A stretch of DNA of 64,000 nt from Peptacetobacter hominis (GCF_006861675.1 NZ_SGJB01000013.1:1-64000); one strand, 5' to 3'; numbered from the stretch's first letter, positions 28,717 to 37,530 are shown. Numbers and translations are program-made. The notes: generated from the letters alone by a model not told the origin.

Positions 28717-29889
28717 ATGCAGGAAATAAAAAATGCCATAGATGAAGTACTATCGTCAAAGCTTATAAAGGCAGTTATAAGCAATAACAAGGATAAAAAT
28801 GCTGAATACAGAAAGATAGGAATAAATCTAAAGGAAAAATCAAATGGAGAAGAATTTTATCAGATAGAGAAATTTACACAAAAGCAGGTATTTCATGAAA
28901 ATATATCAGAAAAAGAGCTGAATGATAAGTTTATGGAATTTATGGAAATGGGGTATAGACAGGCTGATATATGGTCTGAGGGAATAAATTTCAATATAAA
29001 AATATCTAAAAAAGGAAAGGTATTTATCGGTAAAAAAAGAACAGATAATTCCTCTGTAGCTCAAAAGACAAAACAGCATAACAAGAAAAAGGAATATATA
29101 CTAAAAGAGGGAATGGATATACAGCCTCTTATAGATTTAGGGGTATTTACAAAAGATGGAAAAGTAGTAAATTCCAAATACGATAAATATAAGCAGATAA
29201 ACAGATTTATAGAGCTGATAGATCATGAGATAAGAAAACAGAACTTTGAAGAGCTGACAATACTGGATTTTGGATGTGGAAAATCATATCTTACATTTGT
29301 TCTTTATTATTATTTTACAGAAATCAAGAAGATAAATGTAAACATGATAGGTCTCGATCTTAAGGAAGATGTTATAAAAAACTGCAATGAAATAGCCAAA
29401 AGATACGGATATAAAAATCTCAGATTTGAGATGGGTGATATAAACGGATACCGTTTCAACAATAAGGTAGATATGGTTATAACGCTGCATGCATGTGATA
29501 CAGCTACAGATTATGCGCTTTATAATGCGGTTAAGTGGAATACGAAAATGATTTTCTCAGTTCCGTGCTGTCAGCATGAGCTTAATGCTCAGATGAAGCC
29601 TCAGAACCTTTCTATTTTATCCAACTATGGGATAATACAGGAAAGAGTTGCAGCTCTTATGACGGACTCAATAAGAGGAAATTTACTTGAAGCTGCGGGA
29701 TATAGAACACAGTTGCTTGAGTTTATAGATATAGCTCATTCTCCAAAGAATATTCTCATAAGAGCGGTTAAGGGAAATATTTCTGAAGAGAAGAAAAATA
29801 AATGTATAGATGAGGTTGAAAAACTTATATCAGAGTTTTCTTTCAATCCTACACTTTATAAATTATTCAGGGAAGATGGAATAATATAG
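28717..29889 (+). CDS. Class I SAM-dependent methyltransferase, RRNAD1/GSTCD-like
   Basis: The C-terminal two thirds carry a Rossmann methyltransferase: ELTILDFGCGKSYLTFVLYY (SAM motif I, near residue 190), MIGLDLKEDV, RFEMGDINGY, and HACDTATDYALYNAV with SVPCCQHELN. The last two resemble the GSTCD/RRNAD1/METTL25-like branch, where a HxCDxAT/PCCQ pattern is typical. The N-terminal 150 residues are a separate alpha/beta domain. The target is unknown, possibly RNA. ATG 28717 is chosen because GGAGG lies at 28706-28710; the upstream start at 28681 would overlap the HD gene. Confidence 0.82.
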   Translation: MQEIKNAIDEVLSSKLIKAVISNNKDKNAEYRKIGINLKEKSNGEEFYQIEKFTQKQVFHENISEKELNDKFMEFMEMGYRQADIWSEGINFNIKISKKGKVFIGKKRTDNSSVAQKTKQHNKKKEYILKEGMDIQPLIDLGVFTKDGKVVNSKYDKYKQINRFIELIDHEIRKQNFEELTILDFGCGKSYLTFVLYYYFTEIKKINVNMIGLDLKEDVIKNCNEIAKRYGYKNLRFEMGDINGYRFNNKVDMVITLHACDTATDYALYNAVKWNTKMIFSVPCCQHELNAQMKPQNLSILSNYGIIQERVAALMTDSIRGNLLEAAGYRTQLLEFIDIAHSPKNILIRAVKGNISEEKKNKCIDEVEKLISEFSFNPTLYKLFREDGII

Positions 29890-29895
29890 AGAAAT

Positions 29896-29988
29896 GCAAT
29901 GTAAACTTATATTATAATTAGGTTTACATTGCGTTTTTTTTATGGTATTATATACAAAAAGGTAAACCTTGATTAAATAAAAGTTTAC
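29896..29988 (+). promoter_or_regulatory. Bio operon promoter with two BirA-type operators, first box doubling as a terminator
   Basis: Box 1: GTAAAC (29901-29906), 15 bases, GTTTAC (29922-29927), within 11-bp inverted arms 29896-29906/29922-29932. Box 2: GTAAAC (29962-29967), 15 bases, GTTTAC (29983-29988). TTTACA (29923-29928), inside the right arm of box 1, and TATTAT (29946-29951) make a promoter with 17-bp spacing, so box 2 starts at the expected transcription start. Box 1 is followed by eight T and can also terminate the methyltransferase transcript. Group II BirA (BPL with HTH) is the expected repressor. Confidence 0.8.
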
Positions 29989-30013
29989 AAAAAAGAATAT
30001 AATGGAGGATTTT

Positions 30014-30574
30014 ATGAATACAAAAAAAATGGTACTTTGTGCGATGTTTACCGCACTTACAGCGATAGGAGCGTTTATAAAAATACCACTGCCGTACTTT
30101 GAATATTTTACTCTTCAGCTTCTGTTTGTTATTATGTCAGGACTGATACTTGGCTCAAAACTTGGAGGACTTTCGGTTTTATTATATGTTGTAATAGGGC
30201 TTGTCGGTTTTCCTGTGTTTGCTGCCGGCGGGGGACCTGGATATATACTTAAACCCACTTTTGGATATCTTGTAGGATTTGTGGTGGCAGCGTATGTTAC
30301 AGGATATATAGAAGAAAGAATAGAAAAAAAGAGTTTCAGGGCATCTATGGTGGCCAGTATCGCAGGAATGATAATAATATATGCGGTAGGTATAGCATAC
30401 AAATATGTAATACTTAATGTAGTAACAAAAGTAGGCGTACCGCTTCCGGTTATGATAATGTCATCAGTGCCAATGGAAGTTCCAGGAGACATTATACTTT
30501 GTATAGCTGCATCAATTATAAATGTGAAATTCAGAAAACTTGCATCACTTCATCCGGAAATGAGAATAGAATAA
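30014..30574 (+). CDS. bioY: BioY-family biotin transporter S component (second copy)
   Basis: A 186-residue six-helix BioY protein. It is closely related to the first copy: GAFIKIPLPYFEYFTLQLLF, GLVGFPVFAAGGGPGYILKP and SVPMEVPGDIILCIAASII. It binds biotin for import with an ECF module. The upstream ATG 30002 contains the GGAGG used by ATG 30014, so the later start is the real one. It is first in the bioY-bioB-bioD operon under the double BirA-type operator. Confidence 0.93.
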   Translation: MNTKKMVLCAMFTALTAIGAFIKIPLPYFEYFTLQLLFVIMSGLILGSKLGGLSVLLYVVIGLVGFPVFAAGGGPGYILKPTFGYLVGFVVAAYVTGYIEERIEKKSFRASMVASIAGMIIIYAVGIAYKYVILNVVTKVGVPLPVMIMSSVPMEVPGDIILCIAASIINVKFRKLASLHPEMRIE

Positions 30575-30592
30575 AAACTGGGAGATGATAAT

Positions 30593-31567
30593 ATGAATAC
30601 ATATTCTGTGAAAGAACTTGCAGACAGAATAATAAATGGATATAGAGTAAACAGAGATGATATAGATAGAATAAAAAACTCTGATATAAATGAACTGTCA
30701 GAACATGCAGATAGAATAAGAAAGGAACTTTGTGGAAATGGATTCAGCCTATGTACAATAATAAATGGGAAAAGCGGAAGATGTAGTGAAAACTGTAAAT
30801 TCTGTTCGCAGTCGTCTTTTTCTGCATGCGATATAGAAGTATACGATTTTATAGATGATAGTATTATTTCGGAATCTGCAAAGAAAAACAGAGATTCTGG
30901 TGTTGGAAGATTTTCAATAGTTACATCAGGAAGAAAATTATCCGGTCTGGATCTTAAAAAAGAAATAGAAGCATATAAAAAAATATCAGATAAAACTGAT
31001 ATAGGATTATGTGCATCAAATGGACTTCTGGGATATGATGAAATGATCCTTCTGAAAAAAGCCGGTGTAACAAGATATCATAACAACCTTGAAACATCCA
31101 GAAAATATTTTGAAAAAATATGTACAACGCATACATATGATGAAAAGATAAAAACGATAAAAGCTGCTCAGAATGCAGGAATGAGTGTATGCAGTGGTGG
31201 AATAATAGGAATGGGAGAAAATCTTGATGATAGGATAGATATGGCCTTTGAACTTAAAAATCTGGATGTGGATTCAGTTCCGGTAAATGTATTAAATCCG
31301 ATACAGGGAACACCACTTGAAAATGTTACTTCTCTTGAATATGATGAAATCATAAGAACGATATCTATATTCAGATTTATACTTCCTGACAAAGTAATAA
31401 GACTGGCAGGTGGAAGGATATGTATGAATGATAGAGGAAAAAGGACTTTGAAAGCCGGTATAAACGGATTTATAACTGGAGATATGCTTACAACTGCAGG
31501 AGCAGGTATAAAAGACGACATATCAATGGTATCTGAAAATGGATTTGAGGTGATTAAATTTGAGTAG
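30593..31567 (+). CDS. bioB: Biotin synthase
   Basis: A 324-residue radical-SAM enzyme that inserts sulfur into dethiobiotin. The cluster cysteines are C64, C68 and C71 in GRCSENCKFCSQS, matching CxxxCxxC. Other biotin synthase pieces are GVGRFSIVTSGR, CASNGLLGYDEM, RYHNNLETSRKYF, CSGGIIGMGEN, VPVNVLNPIQGTPLEN and RLAGGRICM. It works after BioD, encoded next. No bioA, bioF or pimelate genes are present, so the cell may salvage early precursors. Confidence 0.96.
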   Translation: MNTYSVKELADRIINGYRVNRDDIDRIKNSDINELSEHADRIRKELCGNGFSLCTIINGKSGRCSENCKFCSQSSFSACDIEVYDFIDDSIISESAKKNRDSGVGRFSIVTSGRKLSGLDLKKEIEAYKKISDKTDIGLCASNGLLGYDEMILLKKAGVTRYHNNLETSRKYFEKICTTHTYDEKIKTIKAAQNAGMSVCSGGIIGMGENLDDRIDMAFELKNLDVDSVPVNVLNPIQGTPLENVTSLEYDEIIRTISIFRFILPDKVIRLAGGRICMNDRGKRTLKAGINGFITGDMLTTAGAGIKDDISMVSENGFEVIKFE

Positions 31568-32252
31568 ATATAAACCGATATTCATAATAGGTACTGATAC
31601 AGACGTAGGAAAAACCTTTATAGCTGGGCAAATAGCAAGAGAATCTGTGAAAAGAGGGATAAAAACGGGTTATTACAAGGCTGCACTTAGTGGAGCAGAA
31701 ACAATCAACTCAGAAATAGTACCAGGAGATGCAGTATATGTAGAAAAAAATGCATGTATAGACACAGCAGATAAGAAAAATTTTGAATACAAGGTATCTT
31801 ACATTTTTGAAGAAGCTGTATCACCTCATCTGGCTTCGGAGATAAATAATGTGGATATTGATCTAAATATGATAAAAAATGACTACAAAAGACTTGAGTC
31901 AAAAGCTGATTTTACAATATGTGAAGGAAGTGGGGGTATAGTCTGTCCGATATATATAAAAGGAGACAAAAGGATATTCCTTGAAGATATAATAAAAGAA
32001 CTTTCTGTAGACACCGTTCTTGTATCGGGTTCCGGCTTGGGAAGCATAAATTCTACAGTACTTACAGTGGAATATGCACAAAGCAAAGGCATAAATATAA
32101 AAGCCATAATAATGAACAGATTTGAAGGTAATAATATAATACACAAAGACAATATGAAAGTAATAGAAAATATGACAGGAATACCTGCATATATCTGTAA
32201 AGATGGAAGGATAGAAAACCGATTTTTTGAAAATGAAATATTTGTAGATTAA
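31560..32252 (+). CDS. bioD: Dethiobiotin synthetase
   Basis: A 230-residue P-loop enzyme making dethiobiotin from 7,8-diaminopelargonate, CO2 and ATP. The N-terminal P loop is IIGTDTDVGKTF. Other motifs are YYKAALSGAET near residue 40, ICEGSGGIVCPI near 120 and VSGSGLGSINSTVLT near 155. It starts at TTG 31560, overlapping the bioB end by 8 bases, with GAGGTGA at 31547-31553. A terminator follows. Confidence 0.95.
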   Translation: MSRYKPIFIIGTDTDVGKTFIAGQIARESVKRGIKTGYYKAALSGAETINSEIVPGDAVYVEKNACIDTADKKNFEYKVSYIFEEAVSPHLASEINNVDIDLNMIKNDYKRLESKADFTICEGSGGIVCPIYIKGDKRIFLEDIIKELSVDTVLVSGSGLGSINSTVLTVEYAQSKGINIKAIIMNRFEGNNIIHKDNMKVIENMTGIPAYICKDGRIENRFFENEIFVD

Positions 32253-32259
32253 TACTTAA

Positions 32260-32285
32260 ATAGGGCTTTTTCAGCCCTATTTTTA
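32260..32285 (+). terminator. Terminator of the bio operon
   Basis: ATAGGGCT (32260-32267) and AGCCCTAT (32273-32280) form an 8-bp stem followed by a T run. Confidence 0.93.
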
Positions 32286-32387
32286 TGCCTAAAAAAGAAG
32301 AAAAGTAGAATATTCTGAATATACAAGTGAAATAAGTCTGCGAATATAGTATAATCTGTATAGAGTAACAATTTGGGGGCGATAAAT

Positions 32388-32666
32388 ATGCTTGAAAAAC
32401 TAAATAAAATACTTAAACTTGCAAAAGAAAACGAAGAGTATAAAAAACTTCTTCTGGATTCTCAGAAGGAAGATGATGTAATGCAGGCTTTTTGCGATGC
32501 TGCATCAAAAATGGGAATAGAAATCAGTGTTGGTGATATTTTCCAGATAGAGGAGGAATTTTCATCAAATCTTTTAAAAAGCTGCAATGGTGGAGCGGTA
32601 TATCCTATAGAATCATGGGGAGACTGGTATGATGACTTTTTTATAGAGCTTAGAAATTCAAAATAA
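32388..32666 (+). CDS. Nif11-like leader peptide family protein (orphan RiPP-precursor-like)
   Basis: A 92-residue protein. The N-terminal 60 residues resemble a Nif11 leader (MLEKLNKILKLAKENEEYKK, then EDDVMQAFCDAASKMGIEIS and VGDIFQIEEEF). They are followed by KSCNGGAVYPIESWGDWYDD, which fits the NGG-x-x-x-x-x-GW pattern of clostridial Nif11-like small proteins. The two glycines would mark a leader/core boundary, leaving a short aromatic acidic tail. No modification enzyme, peptidase-transporter or other RiPP gene is nearby. It may be an orphan precursor or have a different role. ATG 32388 follows GGGGGC; the frame is open upstream to 32373. Confidence 0.72.
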   Translation: MLEKLNKILKLAKENEEYKKLLLDSQKEDDVMQAFCDAASKMGIEISVGDIFQIEEEFSSNLLKSCNGGAVYPIESWGDWYDDFFIELRNSK

Positions 32667-32741
32667 ATATTTTATTTATAGATATATAGATAAAAAATAC
32701 AGTTTTTATAGATCAATATCAAAATAGAAAAGGGTGATAAG

Positions 32742-33536
32742 ATGATAAGTATAATATCTCCATCTAAAACAATGAAAAAATCTATTGAATGGAGAAATAC
32801 AATAAGCTGTGATGATGTAACATATCCGGCTCTTTATAAGCAATCAAATATAATATTGAAAGAGCTGAAAGGATATCTTGCTGAAGAGATAGCAGGTCTT
32901 ATGAAAATAAATGAAAGGCTTGCACAACTTAATTACGCAAGATTTCAGAGAATTAAACCCATGACTGGAGATGAGAAAGGAATCTGCCATAAGAAAAGCC
33001 CGGCTGTATTTTCATACGATGGAATACAGTACAAGTCTATGATGCTTTCAGAAATGAGCAGAGAAAATATGGAATTTATGAACAGCCATATAAGAATATT
33101 GAGTGGATTTTATGGGATATTAAGACCACTTGATATGATTGATGAATATAGACTTGAGATGCAGACAAAAATAAAGATAAATGGTTGTTGTGGACTTTAT
33201 TCATTCTGGAAAGATACTATAGCAGAGGAAATTATAAAAACTTCAGAGACAAAAGGTGTTGTTCTTAATCTTGCATCAAAAGAATACAGTAAAGCTGTGG
33301 AAAAATATATACTTTCATCTGGAATAAGATTTGTTGACTGTATATTTAAAGTTGAAAAAAATGGAAAACTTAAAGTTGAATCAACTGCATCTAAAAAGGG
33401 TAGAGGAGCTATGGTCAGATTTATATCAGAAAATCATATAGATGATATAGATGGTATAAAAAATTTCAAAGAAGATGGATTTGAATATTCAGAAGAAAAC
33501 TCATCAGAAAATGAAATTGTATTTATAAAGAGATAA
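32742..33536 (+). CDS. yaaA: YaaA-family peroxide-stress protein
   Basis: A 264-residue DUF328/UPF0246 protein: N-terminal MISIISPSKTMKK, AYDGIQY-type FSYDGIQYKSM, RILSGFYGILRPLDMIDEYR, LEMQTKI, FWKDTIAEEI, NLASKEYSKAVEK and KKGRGAMVRFISEN. The E. coli protein lowers free iron during peroxide stress and binds DNA. In an anaerobe it may help tolerate oxygen. The stop is 15 bp before the racemase-family gene, so they are probably co-transcribed. Confidence 0.92.
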   Translation: MISIISPSKTMKKSIEWRNTISCDDVTYPALYKQSNIILKELKGYLAEEIAGLMKINERLAQLNYARFQRIKPMTGDEKGICHKKSPAVFSYDGIQYKSMMLSEMSRENMEFMNSHIRILSGFYGILRPLDMIDEYRLEMQTKIKINGCCGLYSFWKDTIAEEIIKTSETKGVVLNLASKEYSKAVEKYILSSGIRFVDCIFKVEKNGKLKVESTASKKGRGAMVRFISENHIDDIDGIKNFKEDGFEYSEENSSENEIVFIKR

Positions 33537-33551
33537 AATAGAGGTGAAGAA

Positions 33552-34202
33552 ATGAAAATGACAGCAGCGGTCATAGCCGGAACTCCTGTAGATACAATGA
33601 TGGGAGCACAGTTTCTTGAAAAAAAAGGAATAGATGCAATGTGCTTTCCGGTATCGGAAAATCCAATAAAACAGACGGAGTTTCAGGTTGCATCAGAAAG
33701 TGATAAAAAAGAAGTTATAAGAGAAATAATAGAGAGAATAAAATCAGAAAATATAGAGGATATATTTGTATACTGTAATTCATTAAGCGCATCGGTTGAT
33801 ATGGATGAACTTGCAAAAGAGGAAAACATAAGAATCATAACTCCTATGACAGTATATAAATCCGAAGCTGAAGGAAGAAAGAAAATAGGAGTAATTGCCG
33901 CAAATGCACAGGGGCTTTCAGGTATAGAAAAAGCTATTGTTGGAAAAAATCCGGAGTGTATTGTATCTGGAGTTTCATTTTTGCAGGCGGTTATAGACAT
34001 AGAAAACGGAAGAAATCCGGAAGATATAATATATGACAATGGAATAAATCTTGCACTTGATATATTTAAAAAACAGGGAATGGAATGTATGATACTTGGA
34101 TGTACCCATTTTCCGTATTTTGAAGAAAAACTTAAAAATATTTCAGAGATTGATATAATAAATCCATCTGAAAAAATGTATGAAATACTTATAAATAAAT
34201 AA
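33552..34202 (+). CDS. Aspartate/glutamate/hydantoin racemase-family protein
   Basis: A 216-residue protein with the pseudo-duplicated fold of Asp/Glu racemases. Both catalytic cysteines are visible: VYCNSLSAS near residue 76 and ILGCTHFPYF near 180. Related pieces are AVIAGTPVDTMMG at the start and GVIAANAQGLSGIEKA in the middle. It is shorter than MurI (about 265), and the N-terminus lacks the typical DSG(V/I)GG motif, so D-glutamate production is not assured. Amino-acid or hydantoin racemisation is the best guess. Confidence 0.8.
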   Translation: MKMTAAVIAGTPVDTMMGAQFLEKKGIDAMCFPVSENPIKQTEFQVASESDKKEVIREIIERIKSENIEDIFVYCNSLSASVDMDELAKEENIRIITPMTVYKSEAEGRKKIGVIAANAQGLSGIEKAIVGKNPECIVSGVSFLQAVIDIENGRNPEDIIYDNGINLALDIFKKQGMECMILGCTHFPYFEEKLKNISEIDIINPSEKMYEILINK

Positions 34203-34206
34203 AAAC

Positions 34207-34284
34207 AAAAGGATATCAGAATTATGCTGGAGACAAACTGGTTGTGACAGTTACAAATCAACATAAATACAGATATCCTTTTTA
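34207..34284. terminator. Long-loop hairpin between convergent genes
   Basis: AAAAGGATATC (34207-34217) pairs with GATATCCTTTT (34272-34282), enclosing 54 bases. A and T runs make it usable from either side. The loop is longer than in normal terminators and may hold further structure. Confidence 0.55.
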
Positions 34285-34296
34285 TTTTCTGCTAAA

Positions 34297-35082
34297 TTAA
34301 TCTATCCATCCGAAATGCTTGCATGCATATTCTATACCATCTTCAGAAGAACTCTTTGTAACAAAGTCAGCTTTTGCCTTTAGCTCAGGTATAGCATTTC
34401 CCATCGCTATAGATGTCCACTCATCTCTGAACATTTTCAGATCGTTTGTATGATCTCCAAATACTACAACATCGCTGTATGGTGCATTGAAATGATCCAT
34501 TATTTTCTTTATACCTACAGATTTATCATCCGGTTCAACAAAAAGGTACATATCAGAAAATCTTGCATATGGTAACACCTTAAGACCTTCTATTGTACTA
34601 TCAACCTCTCTGTCACATCCTATATAAAGCTTGAAAAATTTGTCAAACTTGTTTATATCCAGGTCTTTATCAACTATTGTCTGCATATATGAATCATTTG
34701 CTCTATCATAAAAAGCCTGATATTTTGTATATCTTACTCTTGTATTATCAGGAGATACCGCCCATGGTATTTTCTTTTCTTCAAGTTCATCTACAAGAGA
34801 AAGACACTTTTCTCTGTCAAGTGGGTCTATACTGACAAGTTTGCCATCTAAAGTTATTCCATTACCACCATCGCTGACCATATTTTTAAAGCCAAGTTCA
34901 TTGAGTATTTTTTCAGCCATTGCCTGACTTCTTCCTGTAGCTATAGCAAGAAAGTGACCTTTTTCCTCAAGAGCCTTAAGTGTTCTTTTGGTAGATTCAG
35001 GAACTATATGAGCTGGAAAGCCGGTAGTAAGAGTACCGTCTATGTCAAAGAAAAAATATTTTTTGTCGTTGTTTGAATTCAT
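34297..35082 (-). CDS. HAD-superfamily Cof-type sugar/phospho-metabolite phosphatase
   Basis: A 261-residue HAD IIB (Cof/YidA-like) hydrolase. Motif I is FFDIDGTLT with the nucleophile Asp near residue 12, motif II is IATGRSQAM, the motif III lysine lies in the KSVGIKKIMD region, and motif IV is VVFGDHTNDLKMFRD. The cap domain lies between residues 85 and 185. Such enzymes dephosphorylate sugar phosphates or flavin intermediates. It is a single gene on the minus strand, with GAGAGG ahead of the ATG. Confidence 0.9.
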   Translation of the reverse strand: MNSNNDKKYFFFDIDGTLTTGFPAHIVPESTKRTLKALEEKGHFLAIATGRSQAMAEKILNELGFKNMVSDGGNGITLDGKLVSIDPLDREKCLSLVDELEEKKIPWAVSPDNTRVRYTKYQAFYDRANDSYMQTIVDKDLDINKFDKFFKLYIGCDREVDSTIEGLKVLPYARFSDMYLFVEPDDKSVGIKKIMDHFNAPYSDVVVFGDHTNDLKMFRDEWTSIAMGNAIPELKAKADFVTKSSSEDGIEYACKHFGWID

Positions 35083-35240
35083 ATTTTTACCTCTCTTAAT
35101 AAGTGTTGTATAATAATATTGTTGAAGTATTTTACCTTCTTATTGCTAAGAGTTATTATACCACAACAGAAGTATAAGTAAACAGACAGCTTTTTCACAA
35201 CAGATAGGAAGAAAAGTTGTATTTGGATAAGGAGGAGCTT

Positions 35241-36065
35241 ATGAAAAAAAATGAAAATGTTATAGATATAAATGAAAAAATAGACCTAATGAAAGAATAT
35301 GAACTAGTAAGTGATAATTTTGTGGATATTCTAATGGACAGAATAAATAATATAATAAAAAAAGATAAGCAGATGAGAGCTCTTTATCAATGTCATTTTG
35401 GTACTTATGAAGTTAAAAGAATAGAACTGATGAAAGATATAACAATATACAGCAAAATAATAGAAGAGATAAATGCATATGTATGTGAAGGAAAAGAGAT
35501 TGATTGCGAAAATCTAAGGATGGAACTGGAAGCAGAAAAGGCTGGATTTGATGAGTCAGTTTCTATACAGAAAAGAGCAATCGAGGATTCAAAGGATTAT
35601 CTAAACCGCAAAAAGGCAGAAAAAGAAGAACTGGAATATATGGATAAAGTCTTCAGAAGGCTTATAAAAAAATATCATCCTGTTTTATCTGATGATATTA
35701 CAACAGAAGATTCAGCTATTCTTAATAATGTATTGGATGCATATATAGATGAAAATGTTTCAAGAATAGTGTTGTTTGAAAATTATCTGGAAAATAACAC
35801 AAAGACAAAAAATAAATCTATGAAAGAAAATGAACTTAAAGAAAGAATAAGTGATATAAGAGGTGCAATAGATTACGAAATAGTAGAAATGATGAACGAA
35901 AAAAGTAATGTTGTATTTACTATAGGAGAAAATCTTACTGATTTTAGATGGATAGAAGAAAAAAAAGAGCTTTTGAAAAATCAGCTTAAAGATATTGAAG
36001 AGAAAAAAAATCGTATAATAGATAGGTATAATATAATGAGAAAACTTTATAATGTAGAAATATAG
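35241..36065 (+). CDS. Uncharacterised coiled-coil protein with a degenerate J-domain-like segment
   Basis: A 274-residue, highly charged helical protein that I do not recognise as a named family. At about residues 133-175 it reads KVFRRLIKKYHPVLSDD, followed by a helix ending in NNVLDAY. This resembles helices II and III of a J domain, but HPV replaces the HPD tripeptide needed to stimulate DnaK. Coiled-coil segments flank it on both sides (LKDIEEKKNRIIDRYNIMRK at the end). There is no signal peptide or membrane segment. ATG 35241 follows AAGGAGGAG; the open frame to TTG 35217 contains that site. It is followed after 12 bp by the MATE gene. Confidence 0.6.
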   Translation: MKKNENVIDINEKIDLMKEYELVSDNFVDILMDRINNIIKKDKQMRALYQCHFGTYEVKRIELMKDITIYSKIIEEINAYVCEGKEIDCENLRMELEAEKAGFDESVSIQKRAIEDSKDYLNRKKAEKEELEYMDKVFRRLIKKYHPVLSDDITTEDSAILNNVLDAYIDENVSRIVLFENYLENNTKTKNKSMKENELKERISDIRGAIDYEIVEMMNEKSNVVFTIGENLTDFRWIEEKKELLKNQLKDIEEKKNRIIDRYNIMRKLYNVEI

Positions 36066-36077
36066 TAAGGAGGTATT

Positions 36078-37451
36078 ATGTCAGCAAGACTTGATTTAAC
36101 AGAAGGAAGAATTGCAGAAAAACTTATAAGACTTGCTCTTCCCATAATGGGAACATCATTTATAAATATAGGATATAATATCGTAGATATGATATGGGTG
36201 GGAAGAGCCGGCAGTGATGCAGTTGCTGCAGTTGGAACAGCAGGTTTTTATACATGGCTTGCACTTGCATTTATAGCAATTTCAAGAGTAGGTGGAGAGG
36301 TAAAGGTATCTCAAAGTATGGGAAACCACGATATAGAAAGAACAAGAGATTACATAAAAGCAGCCATAGAAATAAATATAATTCTGGCTATTATGTTTGG
36401 ACTTGTGCTTATTGTATTTAATAGACCGCTTATAGAACTCTTCAGGCTTGGATCTGAATCTGTAACAAAACAGGGCAGTACATATCTTATAATAGTTGGT
36501 GCAGGAATGATTTTTTATTTTATAAACCCTGTTTTTACAGCAATATTCAATGGACTTGGAGATAGCAGAACTCCGTTTATGACAAATACTATGGGGCTTT
36601 TAATAAATATATTCCTTGATCCGTTACTTATATTGGGATTAGGTCCTATACCTCGGATGGGGGTTGCAGGTGCGGCCATTGCGACAATAACAGCACAGGC
36701 TGTTGCAACAGTTGTGTTTATATTGAAAATCGCATCAAAGGAAAAGAAGTATTTTAAAATAAGATATTTCAGAAATCCTAAATTCAAAGATCATAAGGAA
36801 TTATTTATACTGGGACTTCCGGTAGCTCTTCAGAGTGGCCTTTTTACAGCATTTTCAATGTGCATAGGAGTAATAGTTGCCCAGTGGGGACCTGTAGCCA
36901 TAGCGGTTCAGAAGGTTGGAAATCAGATAGAATCTGTATCATATACAACAGCTGATGGGATGTCCTCATCTGTTTCTGCTTTTATAGGTCAGAACTATGG
37001 CGCAGGAAAGCGTGATAGAATAGAAAAAGGAGCGAAGGTGGGAATCGCATTTGCATTTTTCTGGGGATTTATAACTATGATACTTCTTGTATTTGGAGCT
37101 GATTTCATATTTAAGTTCTTTATAGATGAACCGGAAGCACTTAAAGAAGGAGCGAGATATCTTAGAATAATAGGATATGGAGAAATATTCCAGTGCCTTG
37201 AAATTATAGTAATGGGTATAATGAGGGGAATGGGAAGAACATATGCAACATCAGCTATAAGTATAATTTTTACGGGAGCAAGAATACCGGTATCGATATT
37301 GCTTGCATCTACTTTGGGTATGGGAATAGTAGGAGTATGGTGGACAATATCTCTTAGTATGATAGTGAAGGGAATTCTTATGCTTTCTCTTTACCTTATA
37401 TATAAGAAGAGAAATATGCTTATACCAGGAAGTTTATGCAGTGAAAAATAG
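36078..37451 (+). CDS. MATE-family efflux transporter
   Basis: A 457-residue protein with about twelve membrane helices in two bundles. MATE landmarks are IRLALPIMGTSFINIGYNIV with MIWVGRAGSDAVAAVG, YLIIVGAGMIFYFINPVFTA, FNGLGDSRTP, GLPVALQSGLFTAFSM and SSSVSAFIGQNYGAGKRDR. It probably exports drugs or cationic metabolites using an Na+ or H+ gradient; Na+ would fit the V-ATPase predicted here. GGAGG lies at 36068-36072. Confidence 0.92.
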   Translation: MSARLDLTEGRIAEKLIRLALPIMGTSFINIGYNIVDMIWVGRAGSDAVAAVGTAGFYTWLALAFIAISRVGGEVKVSQSMGNHDIERTRDYIKAAIEINIILAIMFGLVLIVFNRPLIELFRLGSESVTKQGSTYLIIVGAGMIFYFINPVFTAIFNGLGDSRTPFMTNTMGLLINIFLDPLLILGLGPIPRMGVAGAAIATITAQAVATVVFILKIASKEKKYFKIRYFRNPKFKDHKELFILGLPVALQSGLFTAFSMCIGVIVAQWGPVAIAVQKVGNQIESVSYTTADGMSSSVSAFIGQNYGAGKRDRIEKGAKVGIAFAFFWGFITMILLVFGADFIFKFFIDEPEALKEGARYLRIIGYGEIFQCLEIIVMGIMRGMGRTYATSAISIIFTGARIPVSILLASTLGMGIVGVWWTISLSMIVKGILMLSLYLIYKKRNMLIPGSLCSEK

Positions 37452-37503
37452 TGTATTCAAAATACATAAAATAATGTATAATATATTAAAGAAAGATTGG
37501 AAA

Positions 37504-37530
37504 AGGGGATTCGTATTTTCGAATCCTCTT
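37504..37530 (+). terminator. Hairpin after the MATE gene, probable weak terminator
   Basis: AGGGGATTCG (37504-37513) pairs with CGAATCCTCT (37520-37529) with one G-U pair, followed by a short T-rich sequence. Confidence 0.55.

Noticed and set aside
33683..34264. 193-codon minus-strand open frame opposite the racemase-family gene
   Set aside because: Covers both catalytic cysteine motifs of the plus-strand protein; no ribosome site and low-complexity Ile/Ser/Phe content.
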